Below are positions 54,200-62,079 of a stretch of DNA of 64,000 nt, piece by piece. The stretch lies in the NCBI GenBank assembly GCA_017848965.1, contig JAFIHA010000048.1, forward strand, positions 88,633-152,632. The letters run 5' to 3'. Within the stretch, counting starts at the first letter, position 1; every line of letters begins with the position of its first letter. The notes under the pieces are model-generated. The model was not told the origin of the DNA. It did no database searches and saw only the letters and a list, made by a program, of their open reading frames with translations. Origin of the DNA: Dechloromonas aromatica (nom. nud.) (lineage in GTDB: Bacteria; Pseudomonadota; Gammaproteobacteria; Burkholderiales; Rhodocyclaceae). Position numbers and translations under genes: made by a program.

Positions 54200-54221
54200 A
54201 CGGCGGCCATTCGGCCGCCGT
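54200..54221. terminator. Terminator between glnE and the YXWGXW gene
   Basis: Stem ACGGCGGCC / GGCCGCCGT around an ATTC loop, placed just after the glnE stop and just before the convergent gene's stop at 54236. The T-run is short. Confidence 0.65.
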
Positions 54222-54235
54222 CATTGATCTCCCGC

Positions 54236-54919
54236 TCAGCGCTCGTGGTCGGTCGGGAAAACGATCGTACCGTCGCCCTGATTGCGCTGGATTGTCCGAC
54301 GCCTTTCCTCGCGCGTCGCCTCGCGGCCACCATATGCTGGCGCCCGCGATTCATTACCCCGGCCGCGGTCAGGACGCACATCCTGAGCGGGGCGCGGTGG
54401 CGGCGCGGCGCGATCGGGCCCGGGACGCCCATCGTCGCGCCCCCGCGGTGAAGCCCCTGGCCAGTTACGGTCGTCGCGGCGATCATCCCGACGGTCGTCG
54501 CGACGGTCGAAACGTCTGTCGTCGCGCCTGTCGTCGCGCCGATCATCGAAATCGCGCCGGGGCGGCGGTACCACATGCGGTGGCGGCGCCCCACGATGCG
54601 GCGGACCGGCTTCCCAACGCCCTTCGTGCATGCGCCAGCGACGTCCATCCTGGACCCAGCGCGGCTGTACCCAGACATGGCCCGGGCGCGGTTCAACCCA
54701 GCGGCCGGGCACCCAGACATGCTGGTGACCGCCCCAGGACCAATAGCCGGTAATCCAGACATAGCCCGGGTAAGGGGCGTATCCCGGGTATTCGACGCGC
54801 GGCGGTGGCGGCGGCGCCGTGATGATCACGTTGTCGTCGTAATAAGGATCGGCCGGCACCACGGCGCAAGCGCCGAGCAGGCTGCCGAGCAGCGCGATGA
54901 GGATGAGCCTGCGCTTCAT
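54236..54919 (-). CDS. YXWGXW-repeat lipoprotein with Arg/Asp-rich tail
   Basis: A 227-aa exported protein. The N-terminus is a lipoprotein signal (LILIALLGSLLGAC, lipobox LGAC). The first half has tryptophan-rich repeats of the YXWGXW type (YVWITGYWSWGG, HVWVPGRWVEP, HVWVQPRWV, RWRMHEGRWE). The second half contains tandem DDRRDDRR-like blocks and a basic Pro-rich tail. The family is common in betaproteobacteria and its function is unknown; an envelope-associated role is likely. Confidence 0.75.
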   Translation of the reverse strand: MKRRLILIALLGSLLGACAVVPADPYYDDNVIITAPPPPPRVEYPGYAPYPGYVWITGYWSWGGHQHVWVPGRWVEPRPGHVWVQPRWVQDGRRWRMHEGRWEAGPPHRGAPPPHVVPPPRRDFDDRRDDRRDDRRFDRRDDRRDDRRDDRNWPGASPRGRDDGRPGPDRAAPPPRPAQDVRPDRGRGNESRAPAYGGREATREERRRTIQRNQGDGTIVFPTDHER

Positions 54920-55037
54920 GATCTTCTCTCCGTTTGTGTTTTCATGATCACATTAACGGCTGCTGCCGCCTTCAGTGGACCGATTTAACACTTGCTTACG
55001 ATTGCTTGCACCAGCCAGCAGCCCCACGACGCAAAAA

Positions 55038-55056
55038 GGCCGCCCTGATGGCGGCC
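55038..55056 (-). terminator. Rho-independent terminator of mscL
   Basis: Stem GGCCGCC / GGCGGCC with a 5-nt loop. On the minus strand it lies 22 bp after the mscL stop and is followed by TTTTT. Confidence 0.8.
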
Positions 55057-55078
55057 CAGAAACACAAATTGTGAGCGC

Positions 55079-55507
55079 CTACTTGCGCAACGCGTCCCTG
55101 ATTTCCCGCAACAGGACGACATCCTCCGGCGGCGGCGGCGGTTCGGTCGGCGCCGGCGCCGCGTCTTCCTTGCGCAAGCGGTTCATCTGCTTGACGATCA
55201 TGAAGATGATGAAGGCCAGGATGACGAAATTGACCAGGATGGTGAAGAAGGAACCGTAGGCGAAGACCGGGATGCCGGCCTTTTTCAGTTCAGCCAGGGT
55301 GGCCAGGTTTTCCGGGTTGTCGCCGAGGACGACGAACAGGTTGGAGAAATCGAGCTTGCCGACGACCATGCTGACCAGCGGCATGATCAGGTCGCCGACC
55401 ACCGAATCGACGATCTTGCCAAAGGCGGCACCGATGATGACGCCGACCGCCAGATCCATCGCATTGCCCTTGACGGCAAATTCCTTGAACTCCTGCAACA
55501 TGCCCAT
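55079..55507 (-). CDS. mscL: Large-conductance mechanosensitive channel MscL
   Basis: A 142-aa homopentameric emergency osmotic valve of the inner membrane. The N-terminal [21 protein letters not shown] (first 20 residues quoted loosely: [17 protein letters not shown]) with gate helix TM1, and TM2 ([20 protein letters not shown]), are complete. The C-terminal charged helix ends in [11 protein letters not shown]. Confidence 0.97.
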   Translation of the reverse strand: MGMLQEFKEFAVKGNAMDLAVGVIIGAAFGKIVDSVVGDLIMPLVSMVVGKLDFSNLFVVLGDNPENLATLAELKKAGIPVFAYGSFFTILVNFVILAFIIFMIVKQMNRLRKEDAAPAPTEPPPPPEDVVLLREIRDALRK

Positions 55508-55591
55508 GCTTTTCCCCTTTCCGGTGAAGTAGTTTTACCGGGCGGATTATTCGGCGACGCGCCAAGCGCGGTCAAGGCGATTTGCAATATT

Positions 55592-56761
55592 TCAAGATTG
55601 ACCGGGAAACGCCCGCTGCAGCCTCGCCGCTGCAGCGACCAGGGTTTCCTCACGCTTGGCGAAGCAGAATCGCACCACCTTGTCGTCGCGCCCGTCCGGC
55701 TGGAAGACGGAAACCGGGATCACCGCGACGCCGACCTCGCGCGTCAGCCATTCGGCGAAATCGCGGTCTGCCAGCTCCGACATCCGCTCGTAACGCGCCA
55801 GTTGAAAGTAGGTGCCACGACAGGGCAGCAGTTCGAAGGGCGTCGCCGCCAGCAGTTGCCGGAAGGCGTCGCGCTTTTCCTGGTAGAAGGCGGCCAGGCC
55901 AAGATGGCGCGAGGCGTCCTGCATGTAGTCGGCGATCGCCAGTTGCGACGGCCCGTGCACGGTGAACACGTTGAACTGGTGCACCTTGCGGAACTCGGCC
56001 ATCAACGCCGCCGGGCCGACGACGTAGCCGATCTTCCAGCCGGTGATGTGATAGGTCTTGCCGAAGCTGGAAACGACGATGCTGCGTGCCGCCAGTTCCG
56101 GATGACCGGACAGGCTGGCGTGCTTCGCGCCGTCGAACAGGATGTGCTCGTAGACCTCGTCGGACAGGACGACGATGTCGCTCCCCCGGACGACGCCCGC
56201 CAGCGCGTCGAGATCGGCCGCGGAGAGCAGCGCGCCGGTCGGATTGTGCGGCGAGTTGATGACGATCATCCGCGTCCGCGGCGTGATCAGCGCCCGCACT
56301 TCATCCCAGTCCGGCGCGTAGTCCGGAAAACGCAGGTGGGCGTAGACCGCCTTGCCGCCGACCGTTTCGATGGCCGGCACGTAGCTGTCGTACACCGGCG
56401 CGAAGACGATGACCTCGTCGCCCAGCCGGACGAAGGCGGCAATCGCGGTGAAGATCGCCTGCGTCGCGCCGGCGGTGACGGTGATTTCCGTTTCGCTGTC
56501 GTAAGCCGCGCCGTACAGCGTCGCCACCTTGTCGGCAATCGCCGTGCGCAGCTCCGGCATGCCGGCCATCGGCGCGTACTGGTTGCGGCCCGCCCGCAGG
56601 TGACGATGCATGGCGTCGAACAGCGCGTCTTCGGCCTGAAAATCGGGAAAGCCCTGCGCCAGATTGACGGCGCCGGTCTCGGCGGCGAGCCGCGACATGA
56701 CGGTGAAGATCGTCGTCCCCATGGCGGGGAAGCGGGAGTCGATGTGGACGGAAGTTTGCAT
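55592..56761 (-). CDS. Methionine/kynurenine-type class I aminotransferase (YbdL-like)
   Basis: A 389-aa PLP enzyme of fold type I. Visible elements are NLAQGFPDFQ at the N-terminus, VINSPHNPTGALLS, and the PLP lysine in SSFGKTYHITGWKIGYVVG. Resemblance is to E. coli YbdL and related enzymes that transaminate methionine and aromatic amino acids with keto acids. MQTSVHIDS at 56761 is the likely start. It lies divergent to the operon holding mtnA, so conversion of ketomethylthiobutyrate to methionine would fit, as an inference. Confidence 0.87.
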   Translation of the reverse strand: MQTSVHIDSRFPAMGTTIFTVMSRLAAETGAVNLAQGFPDFQAEDALFDAMHRHLRAGRNQYAPMAGMPELRTAIADKVATLYGAAYDSETEITVTAGATQAIFTAIAAFVRLGDEVIVFAPVYDSYVPAIETVGGKAVYAHLRFPDYAPDWDEVRALITPRTRMIVINSPHNPTGALLSAADLDALAGVVRGSDIVVLSDEVYEHILFDGAKHASLSGHPELAARSIVVSSFGKTYHITGWKIGYVVGPAALMAEFRKVHQFNVFTVHGPSQLAIADYMQDASRHLGLAAFYQEKRDAFRQLLAATPFELLPCRGTYFQLARYERMSELADRDFAEWLTREVGVAVIPVSVFQPDGRDDKVVRFCFAKREETLVAAAARLQRAFPGQS

Positions 56762-56833
56762 CGCAAGCATGGCGGACGGAAAGGGGCCCAATCTTGCGCC
56801 AAGGCCGGACGGCGGACAAGCCGGCCGCCGAAA

Positions 56834-56861
56834 TTGCGCGTAGTATTACATCCGTTATAAC
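56834..56861 (+). promoter_or_regulatory. Candidate promoter of the antitoxin-toxin-mtnA operon
   Basis: TTGCGC at 56834-56839, a 16-bp spacer, and TATAAC at 56856-56861. GGAGG at 56866-56870 precedes the antitoxin ATG by 5 nt, implying a very short leader. Confidence 0.5.
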
Positions 56862-56875
56862 AGCCGGAGGCCATC

Positions 56876-57100
56876 ATGTACGCGCTCAAACTGACCCAGA
56901 TTGGCAATTCGGTCGGCGTCGTGCTGCCCAAGGAGTTGCTGGCCAAACTGCATGTCGAGAAGGGCGACACCGTCTATGCCACGGAATCGCCCGACGGCGT
57001 GCGTCTGACGCCGTTCGACCCGGCCTTCGAGAAGCAGATGGAAGCGGCGAAAAAAATCATGAAGGCACGCCGCAACGTGCTGCACGAACTGGCCAAATGA
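56876..57100 (+). CDS. AbrB/MazE-like antitoxin
   Basis: A 74-aa protein with a swapped-hairpin AbrB DNA-binding domain: LKLTQIGNSVGVVLPKELL, then KGDTVYATESPDGVRLTP. The helical C-terminus (FEKQMEAAKKIMKARRNVL) probably wraps the toxin. It should repress its own promoter and neutralise the Fic/Doc protein whose start overlaps its stop (ATGA). Confidence 0.85.
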   Translation: MYALKLTQIGNSVGVVLPKELLAKLHVEKGDTVYATESPDGVRLTPFDPAFEKQMEAAKKIMKARRNVLHELAK

Positions 57101-57489
57101 CCGGCTGGATCTGGCTCGAAACATCGGTGGTCGGGGCGATCCACGAAGCGCAACTGGCCGAGCACGGCGGTCCGGTCGGCATCCGCGACGCCGGCCTGCT
57201 AACCTCGGCGCTGGCCCGCCCGGTCAACCTGGCCGCCGACGATGCGCAAGCCGACGCGGCGGCGCTCGCTGCCGCTTACGCTTGCGGCATCGCCCGCAAC
57301 CATCTCTTCGTCGACGGCAACAAACGCACCGCCTTTGTCTGCAGCGAACTCTTCCTCACCCTCAACGGCCTTTGCCTGACGGCTTCCGACAGCGACTGTG
57401 TCGGCGCCATGCTCGCCCTCGCCGCCGGCGACATCGGCGAAAGCGAGTTCGCCGCCTGGCTGCGCCTTCACCTTCTCCCCGCCCCATGA
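57097..57489 (+). CDS. doc: Doc-type (death-on-curing) Fic toxin
   Basis: A 130-aa protein with the catalytic Fic/Doc loop HLFVDGNKRTA, in the form HxFxDGNKR. Doc toxins phosphorylate elongation factor Tu. It begins WLETSVVGAIHEAQLAEHGG, typical of the Doc family. It lies between the antitoxin and mtnA with 4-bp overlaps on both sides. No disabling change is visible, so the toxin appears intact. Confidence 0.88.
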   Translation: MTGWIWLETSVVGAIHEAQLAEHGGPVGIRDAGLLTSALARPVNLAADDAQADAAALAAAYACGIARNHLFVDGNKRTAFVCSELFLTLNGLCLTASDSDCVGAMLALAAGDIGESEFAAWLRLHLLPAP

Positions 57490-58571
57490 ACATCCACGGC
57501 ATCCCCACCCGCACGCTGCGTGCCGACCCCGCTCGGCGCGCCATCGAAATCATCGACCAGACCCGCCTGCCGCACGCGCTGCACTGGGTCGGCGTCGCCA
57601 CGCTGGACGAAGCGGCGCACGCCATCCGCGCCATGCTGGTGCGCGGCGCGCCGCTGATCGGCGCCACCGCCGCCTACGGCCTGGCCATCGCGCTCAACGA
57701 CGAGACCGGCGACGCCCGGCTGGACGACGCGATTGCCGTCCTCGGCGCCACCCGGCCGACCGCGGTCAACCTGCACTGGGCGCTGGCCCGCATGGACAAG
57801 GTCCTGCGCCCCCTGCCGCCGGCACAAAGGGGCAGCGCCGCCTGGGCAGAAGCGGCGGCGATCGCCGAGGAAGACGTCGCGCAGAACGCGGCGATCGGCC
57901 GGCACGGGCTGGAGCTGCTGCGCCGCCTGCCGCGCCGCGACAGCCGCGTGCTTAACGTGATGACCCACTGCAACGCCGGCTGGCTCGCCACCGTCGATTG
58001 GGGCACCGCGCTCGCCCCGGTCTATGCCGCGCACGACGCCGGCCTGCCGGTGCATGTCTGGGTTTCCGAGACCCGGCCACGCAACCAGGGCCTGCTCACC
58101 GCCTGGGAACTCGCCCAGCACGGCGTGCCGCACACCCTGCTCGCCGACAACGCGGCCGGCCTCCTCATGCGTACCGGCCGGGTCGATGCGGTGATCGTCG
58201 GTGCCGACCGCATCGCCGCCAACGGCGACGTCGCCAACAAGGTCGGCACCTACCTGAAGGCGCTGGCCTGCGCCGACAACGACATTCCCTTCTACGTCGC
58301 CGCGCCGCGCTCGACGCTCGACTTCGCCTGCGCCGACGGGGCGGCGATCCCGATCGAGGAACGCGACGGCGACGAATTCCGCCTCGTGCACGGCACCGAC
58401 CCGCGCGGCACGCCGGCCGCCGTGCGCCAGCTTCCGGCCGGCGAAGCCGTCGCCAACCCGGCCTTCGACGTCACCCCGGCCCGTCTGGTCGCCGCCATCG
58501 TCACCGAACGCGGCGCCTGCCCGGCCAGCCGCCCCGGCCTGCTCGGCCTCTACCCGGAAGAAACGGCATGA
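57486..58571 (+). CDS. mtnA: S-methyl-5-thioribose-1-phosphate isomerase
   Basis: A 361-aa eIF2B-like isomerase converting methylthioribose-1-phosphate to methylthioribulose-1-phosphate. Key blocks are AMLVRGAPLIGATAAYGLA, THCNAGWLAT (active-site Cys), IVGADRIAANGDVANKVGTY (active-site Asp) and the end FDVTPARLVAAIVTERG. ATG 57486 overlaps the doc stop by 4 bp. It supplies the substrate of the aldolase/dehydratase encoded next. Confidence 0.96.
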   Translation: MNIHGIPTRTLRADPARRAIEIIDQTRLPHALHWVGVATLDEAAHAIRAMLVRGAPLIGATAAYGLAIALNDETGDARLDDAIAVLGATRPTAVNLHWALARMDKVLRPLPPAQRGSAAWAEAAAIAEEDVAQNAAIGRHGLELLRRLPRRDSRVLNVMTHCNAGWLATVDWGTALAPVYAAHDAGLPVHVWVSETRPRNQGLLTAWELAQHGVPHTLLADNAAGLLMRTGRVDAVIVGADRIAANGDVANKVGTYLKALACADNDIPFYVAAPRSTLDFACADGAAIPIEERDGDEFRLVHGTDPRGTPAAVRQLPAGEAVANPAFDVTPARLVAAIVTERGACPASRPGLLGLYPEETA

Positions 58572-59209
58572 ACGAACTGCGCACCAAGCTGATTGCCGCC
58601 GCCCGCGCCATGCGCCCGGCCGGCCTCAACCGCGGCACCGCCGGCAACCTCAGCGTGCGCTGCGGCGACGGCTTCCTGATCACACCGACCGGCATGCCCT
58701 ACGACGCGCTGGAAGTCGACGACATCCCGTTGATGGCAATCGACGACAGCGCCGACGGCAGCTTCAGCGGCCGCCGCAAGCCGTCGTCGGAATGGCGCTT
58801 TCACCGCGACCTCTACGCCAGCCGCCCGGAAGTCGGCGCCGTCCTGCACGCCCACTCGCCGTTCGCCGTCACGCTGGCCTGCCTGCGCCGCGCCATCCCG
58901 CCCTTCCACTACATGATCGCCCGCTTCGGCGGCGATACCGTGCGCTGCGCCGACTACGCGCTGTTCGGCACACCGGCGCTGTCGGCTGCCGCACTCGCCG
59001 CGATGGCCGGCCGCCGCGGCTGCCTGCTCGCCAACCACGGCCTGCTCGTCGCCGGCCGCGACATCGACGAAGCCTTCGCCCTCGCCGTCGAACTCGAAGA
59101 ACTCTGCGAACAATACTGGCGCGCCTGCCAGCTCGGCGAACCGGTGCTGCTCGACGCCGCCGAGATGGCAGCAGTGATGAACAAATTCAAAACCTACGGA
59201 CAACAATGA
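58568..59209 (+). CDS. Class II aldolase, FucA/Ald2-like (methylthioribulose-1-phosphate aldolase candidate)
   Basis: A 213-aa zinc aldolase. The sequence follows E. coli fuculose-1-phosphate aldolase closely: LNRGTAGNLSVR, FLITPTGMPYDAL, the Glu in PSSEWRFH, the zinc histidines in LHAHSPFAV and LLANHGLLVAG, and the ending FKTYG. Linked to mtnA, it could be MtnB (dehydratase) or, more in keeping with its FucA-like sequence, the Ald2 aldolase of the DHAP shunt, giving DHAP and methylthioacetaldehyde. Both overlaps with neighbours are ATGA. Confidence 0.85.
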   Translation: MNELRTKLIAAARAMRPAGLNRGTAGNLSVRCGDGFLITPTGMPYDALEVDDIPLMAIDDSADGSFSGRRKPSSEWRFHRDLYASRPEVGAVLHAHSPFAVTLACLRRAIPPFHYMIARFGGDTVRCADYALFGTPALSAAALAAMAGRRGCLLANHGLLVAGRDIDEAFALAVELEELCEQYWRACQLGEPVLLDAAEMAAVMNKFKTYGQQ

Positions 59210-60195
59210 ACGCACACCCCGACCTCTCGCGCTGGGCGCAAACGCATGAATACGGCGCCGGCAACGCGCGCGCCGAAGCCGGCACCCGCTGGGTGCTGTG
59301 GCTGACCCTGACGACGATGGTCGTCGAGATCGCCGCCGGCTGGTGGTTCAACTCGATGGCGCTGCTCGCCGACGGCTGGCACATGAGTTCGCACGCGCTG
59401 GCCATCGGCCTCGCCAGCCTCGCCTACGCCGCCGCCCGCAAGTACGCCGAAGACCCCAGCTTCGCCTTCGGCACCTGGAAGATCGAAGTCCTCGCCGGCT
59501 ACACCAGCGCCCTTTTCCTGCTCGGCGTCGCCGCGCTGATGGTCTGGGGCGGCATCGAACGCCTGATCGAGCCGTCACCGATCGCCTACGGCGAAGCCAT
59601 GCTGGTCGCCGTCCTCGGCCTCGCCGTCAACCTCGGCAGCGCGGCGATCCTGCTGCGCGCCGGCGGTCACGACCATCACGGTCATGATCATGGGCACGGC
59701 CATGACCACGGGCACGATCATCATCACGGCCACGAAGACCTCAACCTCAAGGCCGCCTACATCCATGTCCTCACCGACGCGCTGACCTCGGTCCTCGCCA
59801 TCGCCGCCCTCGCTGGCGGCTGGCTGTGGGGCTGGAACTGGCTCGACCCCGCCTGCGCCATGGTCGGCGCCGTACTCGTCGCGCTGTGGGCGAAGAACCT
59901 GCTGCGCGACACCAGCCGCGTCCTGCTCGACCGCGAGATGGACCACCCGGTGGTCGAGGAAATCCGCGAAGTCATCGGCGAACTGCCGCCCGGCACGCAG
60001 ATCACCGACCTCCACGTCTGGCGCGTCGGCAACGGCGCCTACGCCTGCGCCATCTCGCTGCTCACCCACGACAGCGCGCTGACCCCGCTCGCCATCCGCC
60101 AGGCCCTCGCCATCCACGAGGAAATCGCTCACGTCACGGTGGAGATACACCGCTGCGACGAGTGCTCCCCCGGCGCGGCGTTCTCCGGGCGGTGA
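59206..60195 (+). CDS. dmeF: Cation diffusion facilitator, DmeF type (Co/Ni/Zn efflux)
   Basis: A 329-aa six-helix metal/proton antiporter. TM2 carries the metal-site pattern ALLADGWHMSSHALAIG and TM5 carries YIHVLTDALTSVLA. A His/Asp/Gly-rich cytoplasmic loop (GHDHHGHDHGHGHDHGHD and on) lies between TM4 and TM5. The N-terminal HEYGAGNARAE is typical of DmeF. The C-terminal dimerisation domain is complete. It is the last gene of the operon, overlapping the aldolase by 4 bp. Confidence 0.92.
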   Translation: MNAHPDLSRWAQTHEYGAGNARAEAGTRWVLWLTLTTMVVEIAAGWWFNSMALLADGWHMSSHALAIGLASLAYAAARKYAEDPSFAFGTWKIEVLAGYTSALFLLGVAALMVWGGIERLIEPSPIAYGEAMLVAVLGLAVNLGSAAILLRAGGHDHHGHDHGHGHDHGHDHHHGHEDLNLKAAYIHVLTDALTSVLAIAALAGGWLWGWNWLDPACAMVGAVLVALWAKNLLRDTSRVLLDREMDHPVVEEIREVIGELPPGTQITDLHVWRVGNGAYACAISLLTHDSALTPLAIRQALAIHEEIAHVTVEIHRCDECSPGAAFSGR

Positions 60196-60261
60196 TGCCG
60201 ATCCGGCAGCGAAGTAGCGGGTTTCTGTTCCAGTAGAAACGCTGTTTTCCGCCGTTGACCG

Positions 60262-60545
60262 GCGGGCGGCTTTGCGGCTTTGGCTTCTGAAGCGCCGGGT
60301 TCCGCGCCTGACGCGCGGGCGTACTTTCTTTTTTGTGGAAAAAAGAAAGTAGCCAAAGAAAAAGCCACCCCCAGGTCGGCGCCGGGCTACGCCCGGTCCC
60401 TTGCGCTACTCGACGGCCCGGGCGGCTGGCTAAACTCGGCCCTGCGGGCCTCAAACAACGCCAGCCGACTACCCCCGGCCCGGCTGCGTTGCTCAGCGCC
60501 TCTCAGGGGGACCCCGAAAACCAACCGGGCACGACCTCGCCCGGT
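60262..60545. repeat. Dispersed non-coding repeat of a type common in beta/gammaproteobacteria
   Basis: A gene-free stretch of about 280 bp after dmeF. Its core is a perfect 12-bp stem ACTTTCTTTTTT (60323-60334), loop GTGG, AAAAAAGAAAGT (60339-60350), followed by AGCCAAAGAAAAAG and a G+C-rich part with several short palindromes (CGCCGGGCTACGCCCGG, CGGCCCTGCGGGCCTC). From memory of such genomes this composite recurs in many copies. Short ORFs inside look spurious. The 12-bp stem with its T- and A-runs can terminate transcription in both directions. Confidence 0.6.
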
Positions 60546-60574
60546 CAATAATAGAAGGCGCGAATCACGGCAAT

Positions 60575-60644
60575 GCCCAACGTTCAAGGTCAGGGACGCT
60601 GCGCGGCTTTATCGCGCAGCGTCCCCTGCACCGCAGGGTTGGGC
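60575..60644 (-). other. attC recombination site 1 (distal end of cassette array)
   Basis: Read on the minus strand: R'' GCCCAAC, 5-nt spacer, L'' GGTgCAGGG with one extrahelical G, a 10-11 bp imperfection-free inner stem, L' CCCTGACC, 6-nt spacer, R' GTTGGGC. Spacer lengths, extrahelical base and core heptamers all fit integron attC rules. It begins 9 bp after the stop of the cassette gene at 60654. Confidence 0.82.
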
Positions 60645-60653
60645 CTCGCGGAC

Positions 60654-60971
60654 TCAGAACGAGCCAGTCTTCCATGCCCAATTGTTTCCGGCAGAAATGA
60701 AATACTTGCCGGAAACAGAGTAACGGCTAAATATTTTCTGAAGCTCCATTTTGACGAACTCGACAACTTCAGACTGATGGTCAACGTCGTCATCGAACTC
60801 GGCTACATAGGTGTTCGACGGGAGCTGAAGGGTTTTCTTCTTCCGTCCGGTTACCACTTTGGAATAATCAAGGCTCTCAAGAGCATCGGTTATCTTTGCG
60901 TAGACATTATTGCCATGTGGAGACATGCCAGCGTAGTTCAAATCAAACGTAACGGTTACGAAATAGCTCAT
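60654..60971 (-). CDS. Cassette gene: small protein, possibly GhoS-like
   Basis: A 105-aa protein lying exactly between two attC sites. It starts MSYFVTVTFDLNY at 60971, 33 bp from the upstream attC core. The alternation of a first strand (YFVTVTFDL), a helix (YAKITDALESLDY), a strand region (KTLQLPSNTYVAEF) and a second helix (SEVVEFVKMELQKIF) suggests a ferredoxin-like fold similar to GhoS/Cas2-type small proteins. This is pattern-based and uncertain. Codon use is clearly more A+T-rich than in the flanking chromosome, as expected for a cassette. Confidence 0.65.
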   Translation of the reverse strand: MSYFVTVTFDLNYAGMSPHGNNVYAKITDALESLDYSKVVTGRKKKTLQLPSNTYVAEFDDDVDHQSEVVEFVKMELQKIFSRYSVSGKYFISAGNNWAWKTGSF

Positions 60972-61003
60972 AGTTTTCCGTCCGAGGTGGTTGTCATAGA
61001 GAG

Positions 61004-61072
61004 GCCCAACGTTCAAGGTAAAGGGCCTTGCGCGGCTTGATGCGCAAGGTCCGGTTAACCGCAGGGTTGAAC
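61004..61072 (-). other. attC recombination site 2
   Basis: Minus-strand order: R'' GTTCAAC (degenerate), 5-nt spacer CCTGC identical to site 1, L'' GGTtAA with an extrahelical T, inner stem CCTTGCGC/GCGCAAGG, L' TTACC, 6-nt spacer TTGAAC, R' GTTGGGC. It is clearly homologous to site 1, with compensating changes in the inner stem. The unusual R'' abuts the IS91-like segment. Confidence 0.78.
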
Positions 61073-61183
61073 GAAGCCGCTACGCGGAGAGTAAACCCGC
61101 CACCCACCGCTGATTTATCCTGCATAACGCCTCCGTCATAGTGATGGCGGCGATTTTGCAATACTTCGCGAGGATAGACCAGC

Positions 61184-62079
61184 ATGACCACCGAATTTCC
61201 GCCGGCCTTTGCCCGGCAGTACGAGAGCCATCTCAAGCACCTGAAGCTGAAGGGGTTGCAGCCCAAGACGATTGATGCCTACAGTCGCGCCATCCGCCGC
61301 CTGGGCGGGTATTTCGATTACCGCATCGACGCCTTGTCGGAAGCGCAACTGACCGAGTATTTCAGCGACCTGATCGGCACCCACTCGTGGAGCGCGGTCA
61401 AGCTCGATCTCTACGGCCTGAAGTTCTTCACCCAGCATGTGCTGAAGCAGCCCTGGGCAATGCCGGACCTGATCAAGGCGCCGAAGACGCAGCGCCTGCC
61501 GGACATCGTCACGGTGGCCGAAGCGCAGCAGTTGTTCTCGGCCACCCGGGTGTTGAGCTACCGGGTGTTCTACTTCACCCTCTACAGTCTCGGGCTGCGC
61601 CTGGGCGAAGGGCTGGCGCTCAAGGTCGGCGACATCGACGCGGCGCGTGGGCGCGTGCAGGTGCGCGACGCCAAGGGCAACCGGGATCGGCTGGTGCCGC
61701 TGCCGCAGGCCACGCTCGTGATGCTGCGCCGCTTCTGGCAGACGCATCGTCACCCTGAACTGCTCTTCCCCAACCGTCACGGCGGTTTGCGGGGCGCGCG
61801 CTCGGCCACCTCGCCGCTTGATCGCGGCGGGGTGCAGAAGACCTTGCGCCAGGTCGCTGCCGACTAAAGATCACCCCGCACAGCCTGCGCCACAGCTACG
61901 CCACGCACCTGATCGAGCAGGGCGTCGATCTGCTGGAAGTCCAGAAGATCCTCGGCCACCATTCCATCCTCACCACCGCCCGCTACACCCACCTCACCAG
62001 CCACACCAACGCCTCGGCCCGGGCCTGTATCGAATCGCTGATGCAGCGTTATAGTCTCGACTGGGGGACGGTCCGGTGA
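61184..62079 (+). pseudogene. Tyrosine recombinase of the IS91-like element, frameshifted
   Basis: The first frame (61184-61867, 227 aa) has a SAM-like core-binding domain (YESHLKHLKLKGLQPKTIDAY) and the start of the catalytic domain with the box I Arg (YSLGLRLGEGLALKVGDID), then stops at TAA 61865. Shifting to the -1 frame at about 61864 continues the family exactly: [15 protein letters not shown], then [15 protein letters not shown] with the nucleophilic Tyr, ending at 62079. So one base appears lost near 61861-61868. It could be a decayed gene, a sequencing error or recoding. The end overlaps the transposase start (GTGA). Confidence 0.85.

Noticed and set aside
60994-61266. A 90-aa minus-strand frame crossing attC site 2 and the left end of the IS91-like element
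   Set aside because: It runs through the recombination site stems and the recombinase start and has no homology or ribosome site.
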